A stretch of 64,000 nt of DNA from Leptospira limi. GTDB lineage: Bacteria; Spirochaetota; Leptospiria; Leptospirales; Leptospiraceae. How positions within the stretch are numbered: the first letter of the stretch is position 1; each line of letters starts with the position of its first letter. The stretch covers positions 744,001-808,000 of the forward strand of contig NZ_JAMQPV010000001.1 of assembly GCF_026151395.1 (NCBI RefSeq). The letters are read 5' to 3'. Under the pieces are notes generated by a model. It was given only the letters and a program-made list of their open reading frames with translations. It searched no databases and was not told where the DNA came from. Both the position numbers and the translations under genes were made by a program. Shown piece after piece: positions 26,229-34,939 of this stretch.

Positions 26229-26962
26229 GAAGACGATCCCGTTTTGTTTCCAAAGAAGAAGAACATGTAGAAGCTCACGATCGTTGGTTGTTAACCTATG
26301 CTGATATGATTACACTTCTATTGGGATTGTTCATCATTCTTTATGCCGTGAGTAAAGTAGATTCCAAACGATTGAACGAAGTGGCTAAAGACATCAAACT
26401 AGGATTTGGATTGAATGTAAGTTCCGTAGGTGCACTTCTTGATGGTGGTTCAGGGATTTTAGAAGATGATACGATGGTACCAAAATCGGAAGTATTTCGA
26501 CTTTGGGAAAGAATTGGTTTTGCACTTAAAACTCTTAAAGAAAAGGCAAAATTAAAACTGGGCCTTGCTGAAACAGAAGAGCTAAAATTAACATTTGCCG
26601 GTTCCGACCTAGCTTCGGATGACGTACTCAAAACCGATCCCGATCTCAAATTTGCCTTTGAACAGTTGGCTATTTTATCCAAAGGAATGGATATTGATAT
26701 TGTTGTTCGTGTTCATATTCCTTACGAATCACAAATTGATAAATCCAAATTCCAAAACTCTTGGGATTATCATTCCAATCGTGCTTCCTTACTCGCTGAA
26801 AAGTTGGTAAACGAATACGGAATTCCAAAGGAAAAAGTATCTGTACAAGGTTATGCGATGTTTCAAAAATCTAAAACTTCCGACACACCTGAAAAAAAAG
26901 CGAATGAAGAACGGATCGAAATTTTAATTCGAAAAAAAGAAACAGTAGAGAATGCGAAATGA
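26225..26962 (+). CDS. MotB/OmpA-like protein
   Basis: 245 residues. One N-terminal transmembrane helix with the stator signature (DRWLLTYADMITLLLGLFII) includes the aspartate that carries protons in MotB. The C-terminal 100 residues are a divergent OmpA-type peptidoglycan-binding domain (YHSNRASLLAEKLVNEYGI, VSVQGYAMFQ, NEERIEILI). True MotB normally sits next to motA; none is here, and the upstream partner is a soluble helical protein. It could be a second stator subunit, or a proton-channel protein of another complex. The final residues are lysine-rich. Confidence 0.8.
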   Translation: MRRRSRFVSKEEEHVEAHDRWLLTYADMITLLLGLFIILYAVSKVDSKRLNEVAKDIKLGFGLNVSSVGALLDGGSGILEDDTMVPKSEVFRLWERIGFALKTLKEKAKLKLGLAETEELKLTFAGSDLASDDVLKTDPDLKFAFEQLAILSKGMDIDIVVRVHIPYESQIDKSKFQNSWDYHSNRASLLAEKLVNEYGIPKEKVSVQGYAMFQKSKTSDTPEKKANEERIEILIRKKETVENAK

Positions 26963-27065
26963 TAGAAAATGTTAACAAATTTTCTTTTCAATTTTAGAAA
27001 GAATAAAACGATAGCAAAGCAGTTCCAAATCATTTTTGTATCAGAATCTTTATAGGCATAACACA

Positions 27066-27497
27066 ATGAATCCAATCTTAATTGTCACAAAACACCGAAT
27101 CAATTTGAAACAATTTGCAAGTTTATGTCTATTGTTGTTACTCTTTGTAACTTGCAAAAAAGAAAAAGGTATCAATCACATTGAATGGCAAAATGAATCC
27201 TTGGGTTTAACATCTGAATTATGTAAAAAATTTCGTGAATGTGCCGACACAGAATGGAAATCAATTCCTGAAAATTTAAAAAAATTTACGGAAGGTCGAT
27301 TGGAAGAATCAAACTGCCAAAAACGATTCCGTGAAAGTAATGCATACAAATTGATAGGTAACGATCCTAAGTTAATCCAATCGTCTTACGTAGAATGTCA
27401 CAAGTTGGTAATGGCCATGACTTGTTCGGATTTACAATCTGGAAAAATGGATTCCATCAATGCCTGTGTTACATTCCAACAAATTCAAAATCGATAA
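27066..27497 (+). CDS. Small cysteine-containing lipoprotein
   Basis: 143 residues. The leader ends in LFVTC (Cys30), followed by lysines, which suits inner-membrane or periplasmic anchoring. The mature part is helical with six cysteines in spaced positions (LCKKFREC, SNCQKRF, VECHK, MTCSD, NACV), probably three disulfides. This pattern occurs in short Leptospira lipoproteins of unknown function. ATG 27066 is preferred to 27036 because it gives a normal signal-peptide length. Confidence 0.72.
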   Translation: MNPILIVTKHRINLKQFASLCLLLLLFVTCKKEKGINHIEWQNESLGLTSELCKKFRECADTEWKSIPENLKKFTEGRLEESNCQKRFRESNAYKLIGNDPKLIQSSYVECHKLVMAMTCSDLQSGKMDSINACVTFQQIQNR

Positions 27498-27558
27498 TTT
27501 ATTAAATTTCGTCATTAAAAGAAAATCTATAAGAATGTTTGAATTTTATTCATAATAA

Positions 27559-27602
27559 AAACTCTAACACATACTGATTATTAGGATCTAACTTTAGAGT
27601 TT
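27559..27602 (-). terminator. Probable terminator of the glpF-like gene
   Basis: AAACTCTAA and TTAGAGTTT form a perfect 9-bp stem with a 26-base loop. On the minus strand the stem is followed by TTTTATT. It lies 35 bases beyond the aquaporin stop codon. Confidence 0.5.
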
Positions 27603-27636
27603 CACAAGCATAGTAATTGTGACTTCTTTATCAGAT

Positions 27637-28353
27637 TTAGAAAATAAAATATCGAATCAGCAAAGCCGCAATTCCCGCGCCAACTAACGGAATCACTACG
27701 GGAAGCCATGCATATTTCCAACCTGAATTTCCTTTATTGGGTATGGGAAGAATGGTGTGAATGATCCTTGGGCCTAAGTCACGAGCAGGGTTAATCGCAT
27801 ACCCAGTGGTTCCTCCCATGGAAAGTCCAATCGCCCAAACGAGAAGGGCGACAAAACCCGTACCCGCAATTCCATTTGCCCCACCGTTTGCGGGAGAAAA
27901 GATTGCATGGATTCCAAGGATGAGAAGGAAAGTTCCAAATCCTTCACTGATCACATTGGAAAGAGTGTGTTTGATGGCAGGTTCCGTCGAAAAGACGGCC
28001 AAGATTTTCCCCGAGTCTTTTGTTTCTTTCCAATGGGGAAGGTAATGTAAGTACACAAGAGAGGCTCCGAGGGCAGCACCTGCGACTTGAGCGATGCTAT
28101 AGGGTAATAAGATCGAATAATCACCCGACTGGATACAAACAGAGAGAGTCACTGCTGGATTCAAGTGGGCTCCGGGACTTCCGAGTGATTTTGCCACAAG
28201 GACTCCAAAACAAACAGCCAAAGCCCAAGCAGAGGTGATGGTTATCCAACCACCATCTTTGGCTTTGGATTTTTCTAATAAAACACCTGCGACAACTCCA
28301 TCCCCTAATAAAATCAAAACAGCAGTTCCAAAAAATTCGCCAACCAGTTCCAA
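27637..28353 (-). CDS. glpF: Aquaglyceroporin (MIP family)
   Basis: 238 residues with six helices and two half-helices. The pore motifs are HLNPAVTLSV (first NPA) and YAINPARDLGPR (second NPA). The aspartate after the second NPA marks the glycerol-conducting branch as opposed to pure water channels. It should carry glycerol and similar small neutral solutes through the inner membrane. The start is TTG with a strong AGGAGGG at correct spacing. A hairpin overlaps this ribosome-binding site (see 28362-28380). No glpK or glpD is adjacent. Confidence 0.88.
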   Translation of the reverse strand: MELVGEFFGTAVLILLGDGVVAGVLLEKSKAKDGGWITITSAWALAVCFGVLVAKSLGSPGAHLNPAVTLSVCIQSGDYSILLPYSIAQVAGAALGASLVYLHYLPHWKETKDSGKILAVFSTEPAIKHTLSNVISEGFGTFLLILGIHAIFSPANGGANGIAGTGFVALLVWAIGLSMGGTTGYAINPARDLGPRIIHTILPIPNKGNSGWKYAWLPVVIPLVGAGIAALLIRYFIF

Positions 28354-28361
28354 AATACCCT

Positions 28362-28380
28362 CCTCACGCCAAAGGTGAGG
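28362..28380 (-). promoter_or_regulatory. Hairpin covering the glpF ribosome-binding site
   Basis: On the minus strand CCTCAC and GTGAGG form a 6-bp stem with a 7-base loop. The 3' arm is part of the AGGAGGG that precedes the TTG start. If formed in the mRNA it would limit initiation. Confidence 0.45.
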
Positions 28381-28487
28381 ACTTTATCTAAAGGGACAGA
28401 GAACCACTGACAACCTTTTTTGAAGGGTTACACCCTCAATTTATTCTAGGATTTTCCATTGAATCATAAATCATGGGAAAATAGACC

Positions 28488-29780
28488 ATGAAAAATCACG
28501 CGCTTGAGTATCACTCTAGGTTTCCGAAAGGAAAAACCAAAGTAGTTCCGACAAAACCAACGGAGAACAGTTATGACCTGTCACTGGCATACTCACCTGG
28601 TGTCGCATACCCTTGCCTTGAAATTGAAAAACAACCTGATCTCGTTTATGAATATACCAACCGTGGAAATTTAGTTGGGATCATCACCAATGGAACTGCC
28701 ATTTTGGGTCTTGGCAATATTGGAGCTTCCGCTGGGAAACCAGTGATGGAAGGAAAAGCAGTCTTATTTAAAAAATTCGCAGGCATCGATGTGTTTGATA
28801 TTGAAATCAACGAAACAGATCCTGAAAAATTCATCACCATTGTAAAAGCCCTCGAACCAACGTTTGGTGGGATCAATTTGGAAGACATCCGTGCTCCGGA
28901 ATGTTTTCACATTGAAAAAACTTTGGACCAAAGTATGAAGATCCCAGTCTTCCATGATGACCAACATGGAACCGCAATTATATCCACTGCGGCACTTCTC
29001 AATTCACTTGTGATTACTGGTAAAAAAGCAGAAAATTTAAAAGTTGTTATCAATGGTGCAGGGGCTGCAGCCATATCCATTGCAGAGATGTTAACTCATA
29101 TTGGAGTGAGACACGAATCTATTTTTATGTTAGATTCTCGTGGTGTTATCAATCACAAACGTACCAATTTACATGAATCAAAACTTCCATTTGTTCGTAA
29201 CACAGAAGCAGAAACACTAGAAGATATTTTTCCTGGAACCGATCTATTCATTGGAGTTTCTGTTGCTAACGTTGTGACAGAAGCGATGGTGAAAACAATG
29301 GCTGAGAAACCTGTGATGTTTGCTCTTGCCAATCCAGACCCTGAAATTCCTTATCCAGATGCAAAACGTGCAAGACCAGACCTCATCATGGCAACGGGTC
29401 GCAGTGATTATCCTAACCAAGTGAATAACGTACTCGGGTTTCCTTTTATCTTTCGTGGGGCACTTGATGTCCGTGCAAAAGTGGTAAACATGGAAATGAA
29501 ATTAGCCGCCGCATATGCTCTCAGTGAACTCACAAAAATCCCTGTTCCTGTTGAAGTATGTGAAGCGTATAACCAATTGGAAATTCGATTTGGGGAAGAT
29601 TACATCATTCCAAAACCTTTAGACGAACGCGTGTTATACCATGTAGCACCTGCCGTGGCGGAAGCTGCTGTCAAAACCGGTGTCAACCAAGTGGAATACC
29701 CTGGTCGCGAAGCATACGTGAAGTTTTTGGAATCCATCATGGCCCAACAAAAAGAACCTATCAGTGCTTTAGAAATCTAA
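28488..29780 (+). CDS. Malic enzyme (oxaloacetate-decarboxylating)
   Basis: 430 residues, the length of the short bacterial type without a phosphotransacetylase tail. Motifs: [33 protein letters not shown], the metal and malate site [28 protein letters not shown], and the nucleotide-binding [14 protein letters not shown]. It converts malate to pyruvate and CO2 with NAD(P). The residue pattern after the glycine loop does not tell me the cofactor. It is monocistronic and divergent from glpF. Confidence 0.93.
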   Translation: MKNHALEYHSRFPKGKTKVVPTKPTENSYDLSLAYSPGVAYPCLEIEKQPDLVYEYTNRGNLVGIITNGTAILGLGNIGASAGKPVMEGKAVLFKKFAGIDVFDIEINETDPEKFITIVKALEPTFGGINLEDIRAPECFHIEKTLDQSMKIPVFHDDQHGTAIISTAALLNSLVITGKKAENLKVVINGAGAAAISIAEMLTHIGVRHESIFMLDSRGVINHKRTNLHESKLPFVRNTEAETLEDIFPGTDLFIGVSVANVVTEAMVKTMAEKPVMFALANPDPEIPYPDAKRARPDLIMATGRSDYPNQVNNVLGFPFIFRGALDVRAKVVNMEMKLAAAYALSELTKIPVPVEVCEAYNQLEIRFGEDYIIPKPLDERVLYHVAPAVAEAAVKTGVNQVEYPGREAYVKFLESIMAQQKEPISALEI

Positions 29781-29874
29781 ACCTGGTGATTCCTTTCGTT
29801 TAGAGCCTCCTCCGAGATCTGAAAAAATTTTCAAAAAAAACGATCTACCCTAGAAAAAATACTTGTTTAAATTT

Positions 29875-29907
29875 GTGCAACGCACATAACTGTATTGTGC
29901 ATTGCAC
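29875..29907 (+). promoter_or_regulatory. Two PhaR-like operator boxes before the phasin gene
   Basis: GTGCAACGCAC (29875-29885) and GTGCATTGCAC (29897-29907) share GTGC-N3-GCAC and are centred 22 bases apart, two helical turns. The second extends to TTGTGCA-T-TGCACAA, a perfect palindrome. PhaR-type repressors of polyhydroxyalkanoate genes recognise TGC-N3-GCA sites. A weak promoter (TTGTTT, then CATAAC) would be covered by the first box. Confidence 0.65.
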
Positions 29908-29934
29908 AAATAGGTGAAAACCAGGAGCTAAATT

Positions 29935-30306
29935 ATGGAAAAACAAATCATGGACATTCTTAACGCTGGAATCGGTCTTTTTCAATCTGGAAAAGAAGGT
30001 TTAGAAAAAGCAAAAACACAATTGGAATCTACTTACAATGAGTTAGTTTCTAAAGGTGCTTTGGACAATACTGAGGAATCAGTAAAAATCCGCCAATCTG
30101 TGGACAAAATCCTAACAGACATTAAAGAATTCTCTAGTGTTGCTGGAAAAAACTACGACGAAACTCGTTCTAAAATCGTAGAAAACTACAACAAAATTGC
30201 TGAAGAAATCAAAGCAAAAATGCCTGAAGGAAAAATTGAATCTGTAAAAGCAAAAATCAATGAAGTTGCAGAATCGATCAAAAAAACAGGTGCTGCAAAA
30301 GCATAA
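29935..30306 (+). CDS. Phasin-like polyhydroxyalkanoate granule protein
   Basis: 123 residues, entirely helical with heptad-like spacing. [34 protein letters not shown] is the conserved start of the PhaF/PhaI-type phasin domain (a helix, then L-V-x-K-G). The C-terminal end ([13 protein letters not shown]) is Ala/Lys-rich but short. Phasins coat PHA granules; some relatives act as general membrane-active or stress proteins. An AGGAG precedes the ATG. Expression is probably controlled by the two palindromic boxes upstream. No PHA synthase is in the window. Confidence 0.8.
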   Translation: MEKQIMDILNAGIGLFQSGKEGLEKAKTQLESTYNELVSKGALDNTEESVKIRQSVDKILTDIKEFSSVAGKNYDETRSKIVENYNKIAEEIKAKMPEGKIESVKAKINEVAESIKKTGAAKA

Positions 30307-30325
30307 TCATCATTTACAAAGAGAG

Positions 30326-30345
30326 GGTCGGATCTCCGGCCTTTT
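30326..30345 (+). terminator. Rho-independent terminator of the phasin gene
   Basis: GGTCGG and CCGGCC pair (one G-T) across the loop ATCT and are followed by TTTT and a pyrimidine-rich tail. It begins about 20 bases after the stop codon. Confidence 0.78.
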
Positions 30346-30523
30346 CTCTTCTTTCTTCTTTGTTTTTTCAACTCATTCTTTCCCCAATCACTTCCAACTG
30401 ATTAACCATATCCAGTCTAACAATGTAAGATGCATATGAAATGTGAATGAACCTTTGTCATAAGGTTTACTTCCTTTCACTTTCCCTATTGACATCTTTC
30501 TATTTATGATGCAAGTTACCTTT

Positions 30524-31369
30524 ATGTTTCGTTCTAATTTTCTGATCCTATTTTCTCTCGTTTTATTTGTTTCTTGTGGCACAGCAGACTTAAGACCACC
30601 TCATTTGTCATATGACAAAGTGGATTTGGAATTGAAAAAGAAAGGCCTAGCAGTTGTTACGAACCCACCCATCAAAGAATTAACCCCTGGTGATTGGAAA
30701 CAATACAAACAAGTTCAATTTACCATTAAGGATGTTTGGCATTCTAACTTTGTTCGTTTTTTTACTCCCATCAAAGAGCCTGAAGTGAGGATGCGAGTGC
30801 ATCTTGATTTTGAAGCAGATGCCATGCAGGTTGAGTTTCTTGGCGGAGAAAAAAAAGGCCTGATTTATGGATTAGAAAAAAAAACCACCTACCAAATCGC
30901 AGCTGACACTGGTAAGGTGTATAGCGATGATACGGAAGTTAGAATCTATTTAGAATCATTACGCCTTTATCTCACTTTGCCATGGCGATTAAAAGATTAC
31001 TCAATTATCCAATATGCAGGCACAAAAGAGAAGTTAAATCAAAGTTACGAAGTAGTTTATTTCACATCAGTGCAGATGAATGCCAATCCTGATACGGATC
31101 AATATGTAGGATACTTTGAGAAAAAAAGTGGTGCTTTGGAATGGATGGAATTTACCTACCGAGAATTATTCGGATTTTACCAAGGTGTTTTAAAATATGG
31201 ATTTTATGAACCATGGAACAACCAACAATACCCAAGAAGGATTTCCATCTTAGATAAATTTGAAGATGGAGATTTTGTACATGAAATCCGAATCGAAAAA
31301 ATCGAAATTCCTGTGAAACCTATGGAAGAAGTAGATAAGGTGTTAGAATTACCGGAGCCTGGGAAGTAA
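30524..31369 (+). CDS. Predicted lipoprotein, unknown function
   Basis: 281 residues from ATG 30524 (a start at 30506 would add six). The leader MFRSNFLILFSLVLFVSC gives Cys18 as lipidation site. The mature part (KQVQFTIKDVWHSNFVRFFTP, then strands around DLYLTLPWRLKD and YFTSVQMNANPDTDQYVGYFEKKSGALEWMEFTYREL) is beta-rich and resembles periplasmic LolA/LolB-like concave folds in outline only. I recognise no named family. It is single, between the phasin gene and a structured repeat. Confidence 0.7.
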   Translation: MFRSNFLILFSLVLFVSCGTADLRPPHLSYDKVDLELKKKGLAVVTNPPIKELTPGDWKQYKQVQFTIKDVWHSNFVRFFTPIKEPEVRMRVHLDFEADAMQVEFLGGEKKGLIYGLEKKTTYQIAADTGKVYSDDTEVRIYLESLRLYLTLPWRLKDYSIIQYAGTKEKLNQSYEVVYFTSVQMNANPDTDQYVGYFEKKSGALEWMEFTYRELFGFYQGVLKYGFYEPWNNQQYPRRISILDKFEDGDFVHEIRIEKIEIPVKPMEEVDKVLELPEPGK

Positions 31370-31390
31370 GTTCCTTAAACCTGTTTGCGA

Positions 31391-31467
31391 AAGGGATCGT
31401 AGCGGAAATCCTGCATTCCTTGCAGATTGAAGCGTAGAGCCCGGTCCACCACTGGAACAGTGGTGGA
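31391..31467 (+). repeat. Bipartite structured repeat, copy B, plus long hairpin
   Basis: The left arm contains AGGGATCGTAGCGGAAATCC, the hairpin is CTGCA-TTCCT-TGCAG, and the right arm contains GAAGCGTA and GCCCGGTC, as in copy A at 14060-14117 (opposite strand). Immediately after the right arm lies a perfect 10-bp hairpin, TCCACCACTG-GAA-CAGTGGTGGA-type (31445-31467), absent from copy A. It sits between the lipoprotein gene and the toxin-antitoxin pair and may also end transcription of the former. Confidence 0.7.
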
Positions 31468-31581
31468 TTCGCCCCAAACAAATCTTAGATGATTGCATTT
31501 GGAAAACGCGAATCGAAGATTAAATTGTAAATACCCCAAAAATCGATTGAATCCTTTTTTGTTATTACTAATGTTATAACC

Positions 31582-31821
31582 ATGGATAGTTCAGCTGTCA
31601 AAAAAACGACGATTCGCGCAATTGGGAATTCATCTGGTGCAACCATCCCAAAAATCATTTTGGAAAAATACAACCTCCATGAAGGGGACACTGTCTTTCT
31701 TGTTGAAACAGAAAACGGCATCCTTTTGTCTCCCTATGATCCTGAGTTTGAATCAGCCATGGAATTGTACCAAGACGCTTCTAAAAAATATCGGAATGCC
31801 TTGAAAGAATTGGCGAAATGA
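31582..31821 (+). CDS. AbrB/MazE-type antitoxin
   Basis: 79 residues. The N-terminal 45 are a swapped-hairpin AbrB domain (TTIRAIGNSSGATIPKIILEKYNL, then EGDTVFLVETENGILLSPYD), which binds DNA as a dimer. The C-terminal tail (ESAMELYQDASKKYRNALKELAK) is helical and should wrap the toxin. It overlaps the Doc-type toxin gene by four bases (ATGA). It probably represses its own operon; the promoter is upstream after the structured repeat. Confidence 0.9.
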   Translation: MDSSAVKKTTIRAIGNSSGATIPKIILEKYNLHEGDTVFLVETENGILLSPYDPEFESAMELYQDASKKYRNALKELAK

Positions 31822-32219
31822 AACGGGAACCTAAGTGGTTAAACCGAAACATTGCAGAAGCAATCCATTTAGACCAAATCAAACAACACGGTGGTGCATT
31901 AGGCACTCGTGATATAGGTTTACTTGAATCGGCTTTGGATCGACCAAAGAACCAGTGGCATTACAAGCCAGAATCTTCGATTTTCGAACTCACAGCATCC
32001 CTTGGAATTGGCATCGCTAAAAATCACCCCTTTATGGATGGAAACAAAAGAACATCGTTTCTTTTGATGTATGTATTCCTTGCGATGAATGGTTACCTGA
32101 TAGACACTTCGGAAGAAGACGTTGTGATCACGATTTTAAAAGTAGCAGATGGTTCGATGAAAGAGGATGAGTTGGCCAAGTGGTTGCAACAGGTATCGAA
32201 GGTTAGAAACGAACGGTAA
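31818..32219 (+). CDS. doc: Doc-type (Fic family) toxin
   Basis: 133 residues. The Fic motif is HPFMDGNKRT at 70-79, with the histidine and the G-N-K-R needed for nucleotide binding. IAEAIHLDQIKQHGG at the start and RDIGLLESALDRPKNQW are typical of death-on-curing toxins, which phosphorylate elongation factor Tu and stop translation. The antitoxin is directly upstream. The classical partner is Phd; here it is an AbrB-type protein. All catalytic residues are present, so the toxin is probably active. Confidence 0.92.
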   Translation: MKREPKWLNRNIAEAIHLDQIKQHGGALGTRDIGLLESALDRPKNQWHYKPESSIFELTASLGIGIAKNHPFMDGNKRTSFLLMYVFLAMNGYLIDTSEEDVVITILKVADGSMKEDELAKWLQQVSKVRNER

Positions 32220-32285
32220 GTATTGGATTGATGAAATGATTTGGCGTTCAAAATGAAAGTGTAAGATTATAATCTTTTTAATTTT

Positions 32286-33391
32286 ATGGTAACTCGAATG
32301 TATATGAAAATATTAAAGACGTTTCTTTTTCTATTTCTGCTTAACTGCGGAACGATAAGAGCAGAGGGAGTAGTCTACATACCTTTTGATAAATATTATG
32401 TTTCAAGCCAGAATCAAGTAGTCGTATTGAAAAGGGCAAAAATCAATAGAAATTTATTAAACGGAATTATGCAAGATTATGATACGATAGATGATTTTTT
32501 TATAATAGGAAAGAATCAAGAATTGATCCACATCGGTGAATATAATGATTTATCCGCAATAAGATCAAATCGAGGTAGCAAATTTTTGACCATTGGAGAT
32601 GAGACCTTATTAGTCGCTGATGGTTGTAGAATTCATATAATTGGTGAGAAAAAAGATTTAAACTATAATAAAATAGATAATGTAAATTGCTCGGAAGATA
32701 AAGGGGAGAGATATATTGGAATTTTCCAAGGATCTGGGAAAGATATATATGTTCTTCGTTTCGGTAGTGTTGGATCTGAAAATGATGGGTATGGAGGTGA
32801 GTTACTAAAGGTAAATAAAATGGGGAAATTATGAGTAAATTTCAAATGGATACTGATTCATCCATGCAAATATTTCTTTATGATAACAGGATTCTAGTAT
32901 CAAATAGACGTAAAAATAGTTGTCTAGATGTAAATTTAAATGTAATCAACCAGATTGATTTTAATCACGAATGGAATGTTGGTTATCTGAGTTCCAAATT
33001 ATTCTTTGGGATGGGGACACTATCAAAAGAATTATTCATTTTGCAAAAAGACACAGAAAAATGTTTCAAAGATTATGCAGTTATTGAAGACAAAAAATCA
33101 TTACAAGATGACTACTTGGTACAATTAAACAATTTTGATGATGGTCGCTTTTTTTATTACCTCGCCTTTTCCGAAAATTTATGTTTCTTGGAATATTCAA
33201 TAAGTCCAATTTGAAAGAATTGTTTTCATTTAAGCGGAGATATAGATTACCTTAGAAAGGAAGATGAAAATACTTATGAAGCTATACGGTATAAAGATTT
33301 ATATTTTGGCTATTCATCCTTAAGGTTTAAAATCATGAATCAAATGAAAGTTGAAATCATCCAAGATTGGGAGACAAAGCAATTCAAGTGA
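32286..33391 (+). pseudogene. Broken lipoprotein gene (frameshift and stop)
   Basis: The first piece (start 32286, or more likely ATG 32304) has a leader ending in FLLNC and then GEYNDL- and LLVADG-type beta repeats; it stops at 32834. The next frame (from ATG 32831, overlapping by four) carries on the same style of sequence (MQIFLYDNRILVSN, KLFFGMGTLSKELFIL) to a TGA at 33212. In that same frame coding-like sequence resumes (SGDIDYLRKEDENTYEAIRYKDLYFGYSSLRF) until 33391. I read this as one propeller-like lipoprotein gene of about 365 codons with a frameshift at about 32830 and a nonsense codon. The pieces could still be translated separately. Confidence 0.62.
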
Positions 33392-33436
33392 TAATGATCA
33401 ATCTAATCTGATCATCACATTTAGGCCAATAATGAT

Positions 33437-33471
33437 AAAAAAAGCCACTACTCAATTTTACCAGTGGCTTT
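33437..33471 (-). terminator. Terminator of the tonB operon
   Basis: AAAGCCACT and AGTGGCTTT form a perfect 9-bp stem with a 13-base loop; on the minus strand the stem runs into a series of seven T. It starts five bases beyond the tonB stop codon. Confidence 0.85.
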
Positions 33472-33475
33472 CCTT

Positions 33476-34072
33476 TTAATTCAACGTAAAACGAATTGGA
33501 ACCAGTACTTTTACAGTAATTGGTTTTCCTTCTAATACGGATGGGGAAAAACGTTTTCTGCGATAGACTTTAATCGCTTCTTCTTCCAATCCACCACCTA
33601 ACTGTTTACCTACGGATCTAACACGAAGTACTTCCCCTGTATTGGAGATGATCACTTCTAATGTCATGGTTCCCGTCACACCTAAAGCTTTTGCATCAGA
33701 AGTATATTCGGGGCGCACATTCGGTGATAAATCAACTGGTGAGGTAGCTCCAGATACAATTGGATCAGAGGCTCCTGCGATACGTGGGTCTTCTTTTTTT
33801 TCTTCTTTCTCTTTGTCAGTTAGATCAAAGTCACCATCAGTTGGTTTGGAATCGGTTGTGGGTTCTTGGATTTGGACGTTGTCGATAAAGGCAACTTCTT
33901 CCACAAGATCATCCAAACTATCAGTTTCCAAATGAGGTGTGAACCAAAAAAGTATGATTAACGCCTGTATAACGGCAGAAATTCCAAGACCCGTTTCCAT
34001 ACGGTAACGATCAATGAATCTATGGATTCTTTCTCGTTTGGATCTTTTTTGTGTAACAACTGTTCCGCTCAC
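33476..34072 (-). CDS. tonB: TonB-like energy transducer
   Basis: 198 residues. One N-terminal membrane helix ([17 protein letters not shown]) is followed by an acidic, charged linker ([13 protein letters not shown]) in place of the usual proline-rich one, then the TonB C-terminal domain ([49 protein letters not shown] and a final [11 protein letters not shown]). It couples the proton motive force to outer-membrane receptors. It is last in an exbB-exbD-exbD-tonB operon, with one-base spacing to the gene before it and a strong terminator after. Confidence 0.9.
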   Translation of the reverse strand: MSGTVVTQKRSKRERIHRFIDRYRMETGLGISAVIQALIILFWFTPHLETDSLDDLVEEVAFIDNVQIQEPTTDSKPTDGDFDLTDKEKEEKKEDPRIAGASDPIVSGATSPVDLSPNVRPEYTSDAKALGVTGTMTLEVIISNTGEVLRVRSVGKQLGGGLEEEAIKVYRRKRFSPSVLEGKPITVKVLVPIRFTLN

Positions 34073-34073
34073 G

Positions 34074-34496
34074 TTACTTACCTTTTAATCCGCCACCTTG
34101 GGTGGTCTTGGTAACAAGAGAAACCTTTAAGGCACCAATCTCTCGGAGAGTTTCAAAAACATTGTCTAATTCTTCATAAGTTAAGTCTTGGTCGGCATGG
34201 ATCAAAACCTTAAGATCAGGTGTTGTGGAAATTTTGGCTCTGATTTCACTCATCGCTTCGTTTAATTCCATCTTCACTGAATTGAAATAAACAGTTCTTT
34301 TTTCATCTGCCGTTAAGTAAAGATTGGCGATCTTTTTGTTTAACTGCTCTCCACCAGGAACATCTGGTAAATTAATAGGAAGGTCAGGATCGGAATCTAG
34401 TACGGAGGTTACCATAAAGAACACGAGAAGTAAGAAGGCAATGTCTGCCATCGAACTTACTGGAACTGAAGGTGCGACTCTCTTTCTTCGTAACAT
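34074..34496 (-). CDS. exbD: ExbD/TolR-family protein (second copy)
   Basis: 140 residues. One membrane helix ([19 protein letters not shown]) has the conserved aspartate used for proton translocation. The periplasmic domain ends in [25 protein letters not shown], as in ExbD/TolR. It lies one base after another exbD-like gene; the pair may form a heterodimeric channel core with the ExbB subunit upstream. Identity between the two is moderate (shared [15 protein letters not shown]), so they are an old duplication. Confidence 0.9.
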   Translation of the reverse strand: MLRRKRVAPSVPVSSMADIAFLLLVFFMVTSVLDSDPDLPINLPDVPGGEQLNKKIANLYLTADEKRTVYFNSVKMELNEAMSEIRAKISTTPDLKVLIHADQDLTYEELDNVFETLREIGALKVSLVTKTTQGGGLKGK

Positions 34497-34497
34497 A

Positions 34498-34917
34498 TTA
34501 TTTCTTCTTTCTCACTGAGATTTTTTCAAATCCGCGAAGTTGCACTGCTGATAAAGCATCCAACATCTTTGCATATTTGGTATCACCGGTTGTAACAATG
34601 AGTGCTAGTTTGTTTTTAAGATCTGGGATTTCCATTTGGTTCAGGTCATCACGAAATTCTTGTAAACTAACATATTCTTTGGTTCCAAAAGCTGGGTTAC
34701 GCATCTTGTATCTGTCTTGTGTGACTAAAATTTCATATACATTTTTACGTAAAAATGGCTGTGGTTCGGATTGTTTGCGTGGAAGGGAAATATTCAATCC
34801 TTCCTTTACAAAGAATACTGCTGTTACCATAAAAAATACCAAGAGTAGAAAGGCAATATCCGACATGGATGCTGCCGAAATTTCCTCTAGTTCTTGTTTT
34901 TTCTTTAACTTAATCAT
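34498..34917 (-). CDS. exbD: ExbD/TolR-family protein (first copy)
   Basis: 139 residues with the same helix ([21 protein letters not shown]) and proton-carrying aspartate as the next gene. The periplasmic part ([28 protein letters not shown]) is less conserved. Located 22 bases after the exbB stop, so co-transcribed. Spirochaetes and Bacteroidetes often carry two tandem exbD copies. Confidence 0.9.
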   Translation of the reverse strand: MIKLKKKQELEEISAASMSDIAFLLLVFFMVTAVFFVKEGLNISLPRKQSEPQPFLRKNVYEILVTQDRYKMRNPAFGTKEYVSLQEFRDDLNQMEIPDLKNKLALIVTTGDTKYAKMLDALSAVQLRGFEKISVRKKK

Positions 34918-34939
34918 GGTTAGTTTCTTACCGTATGTT

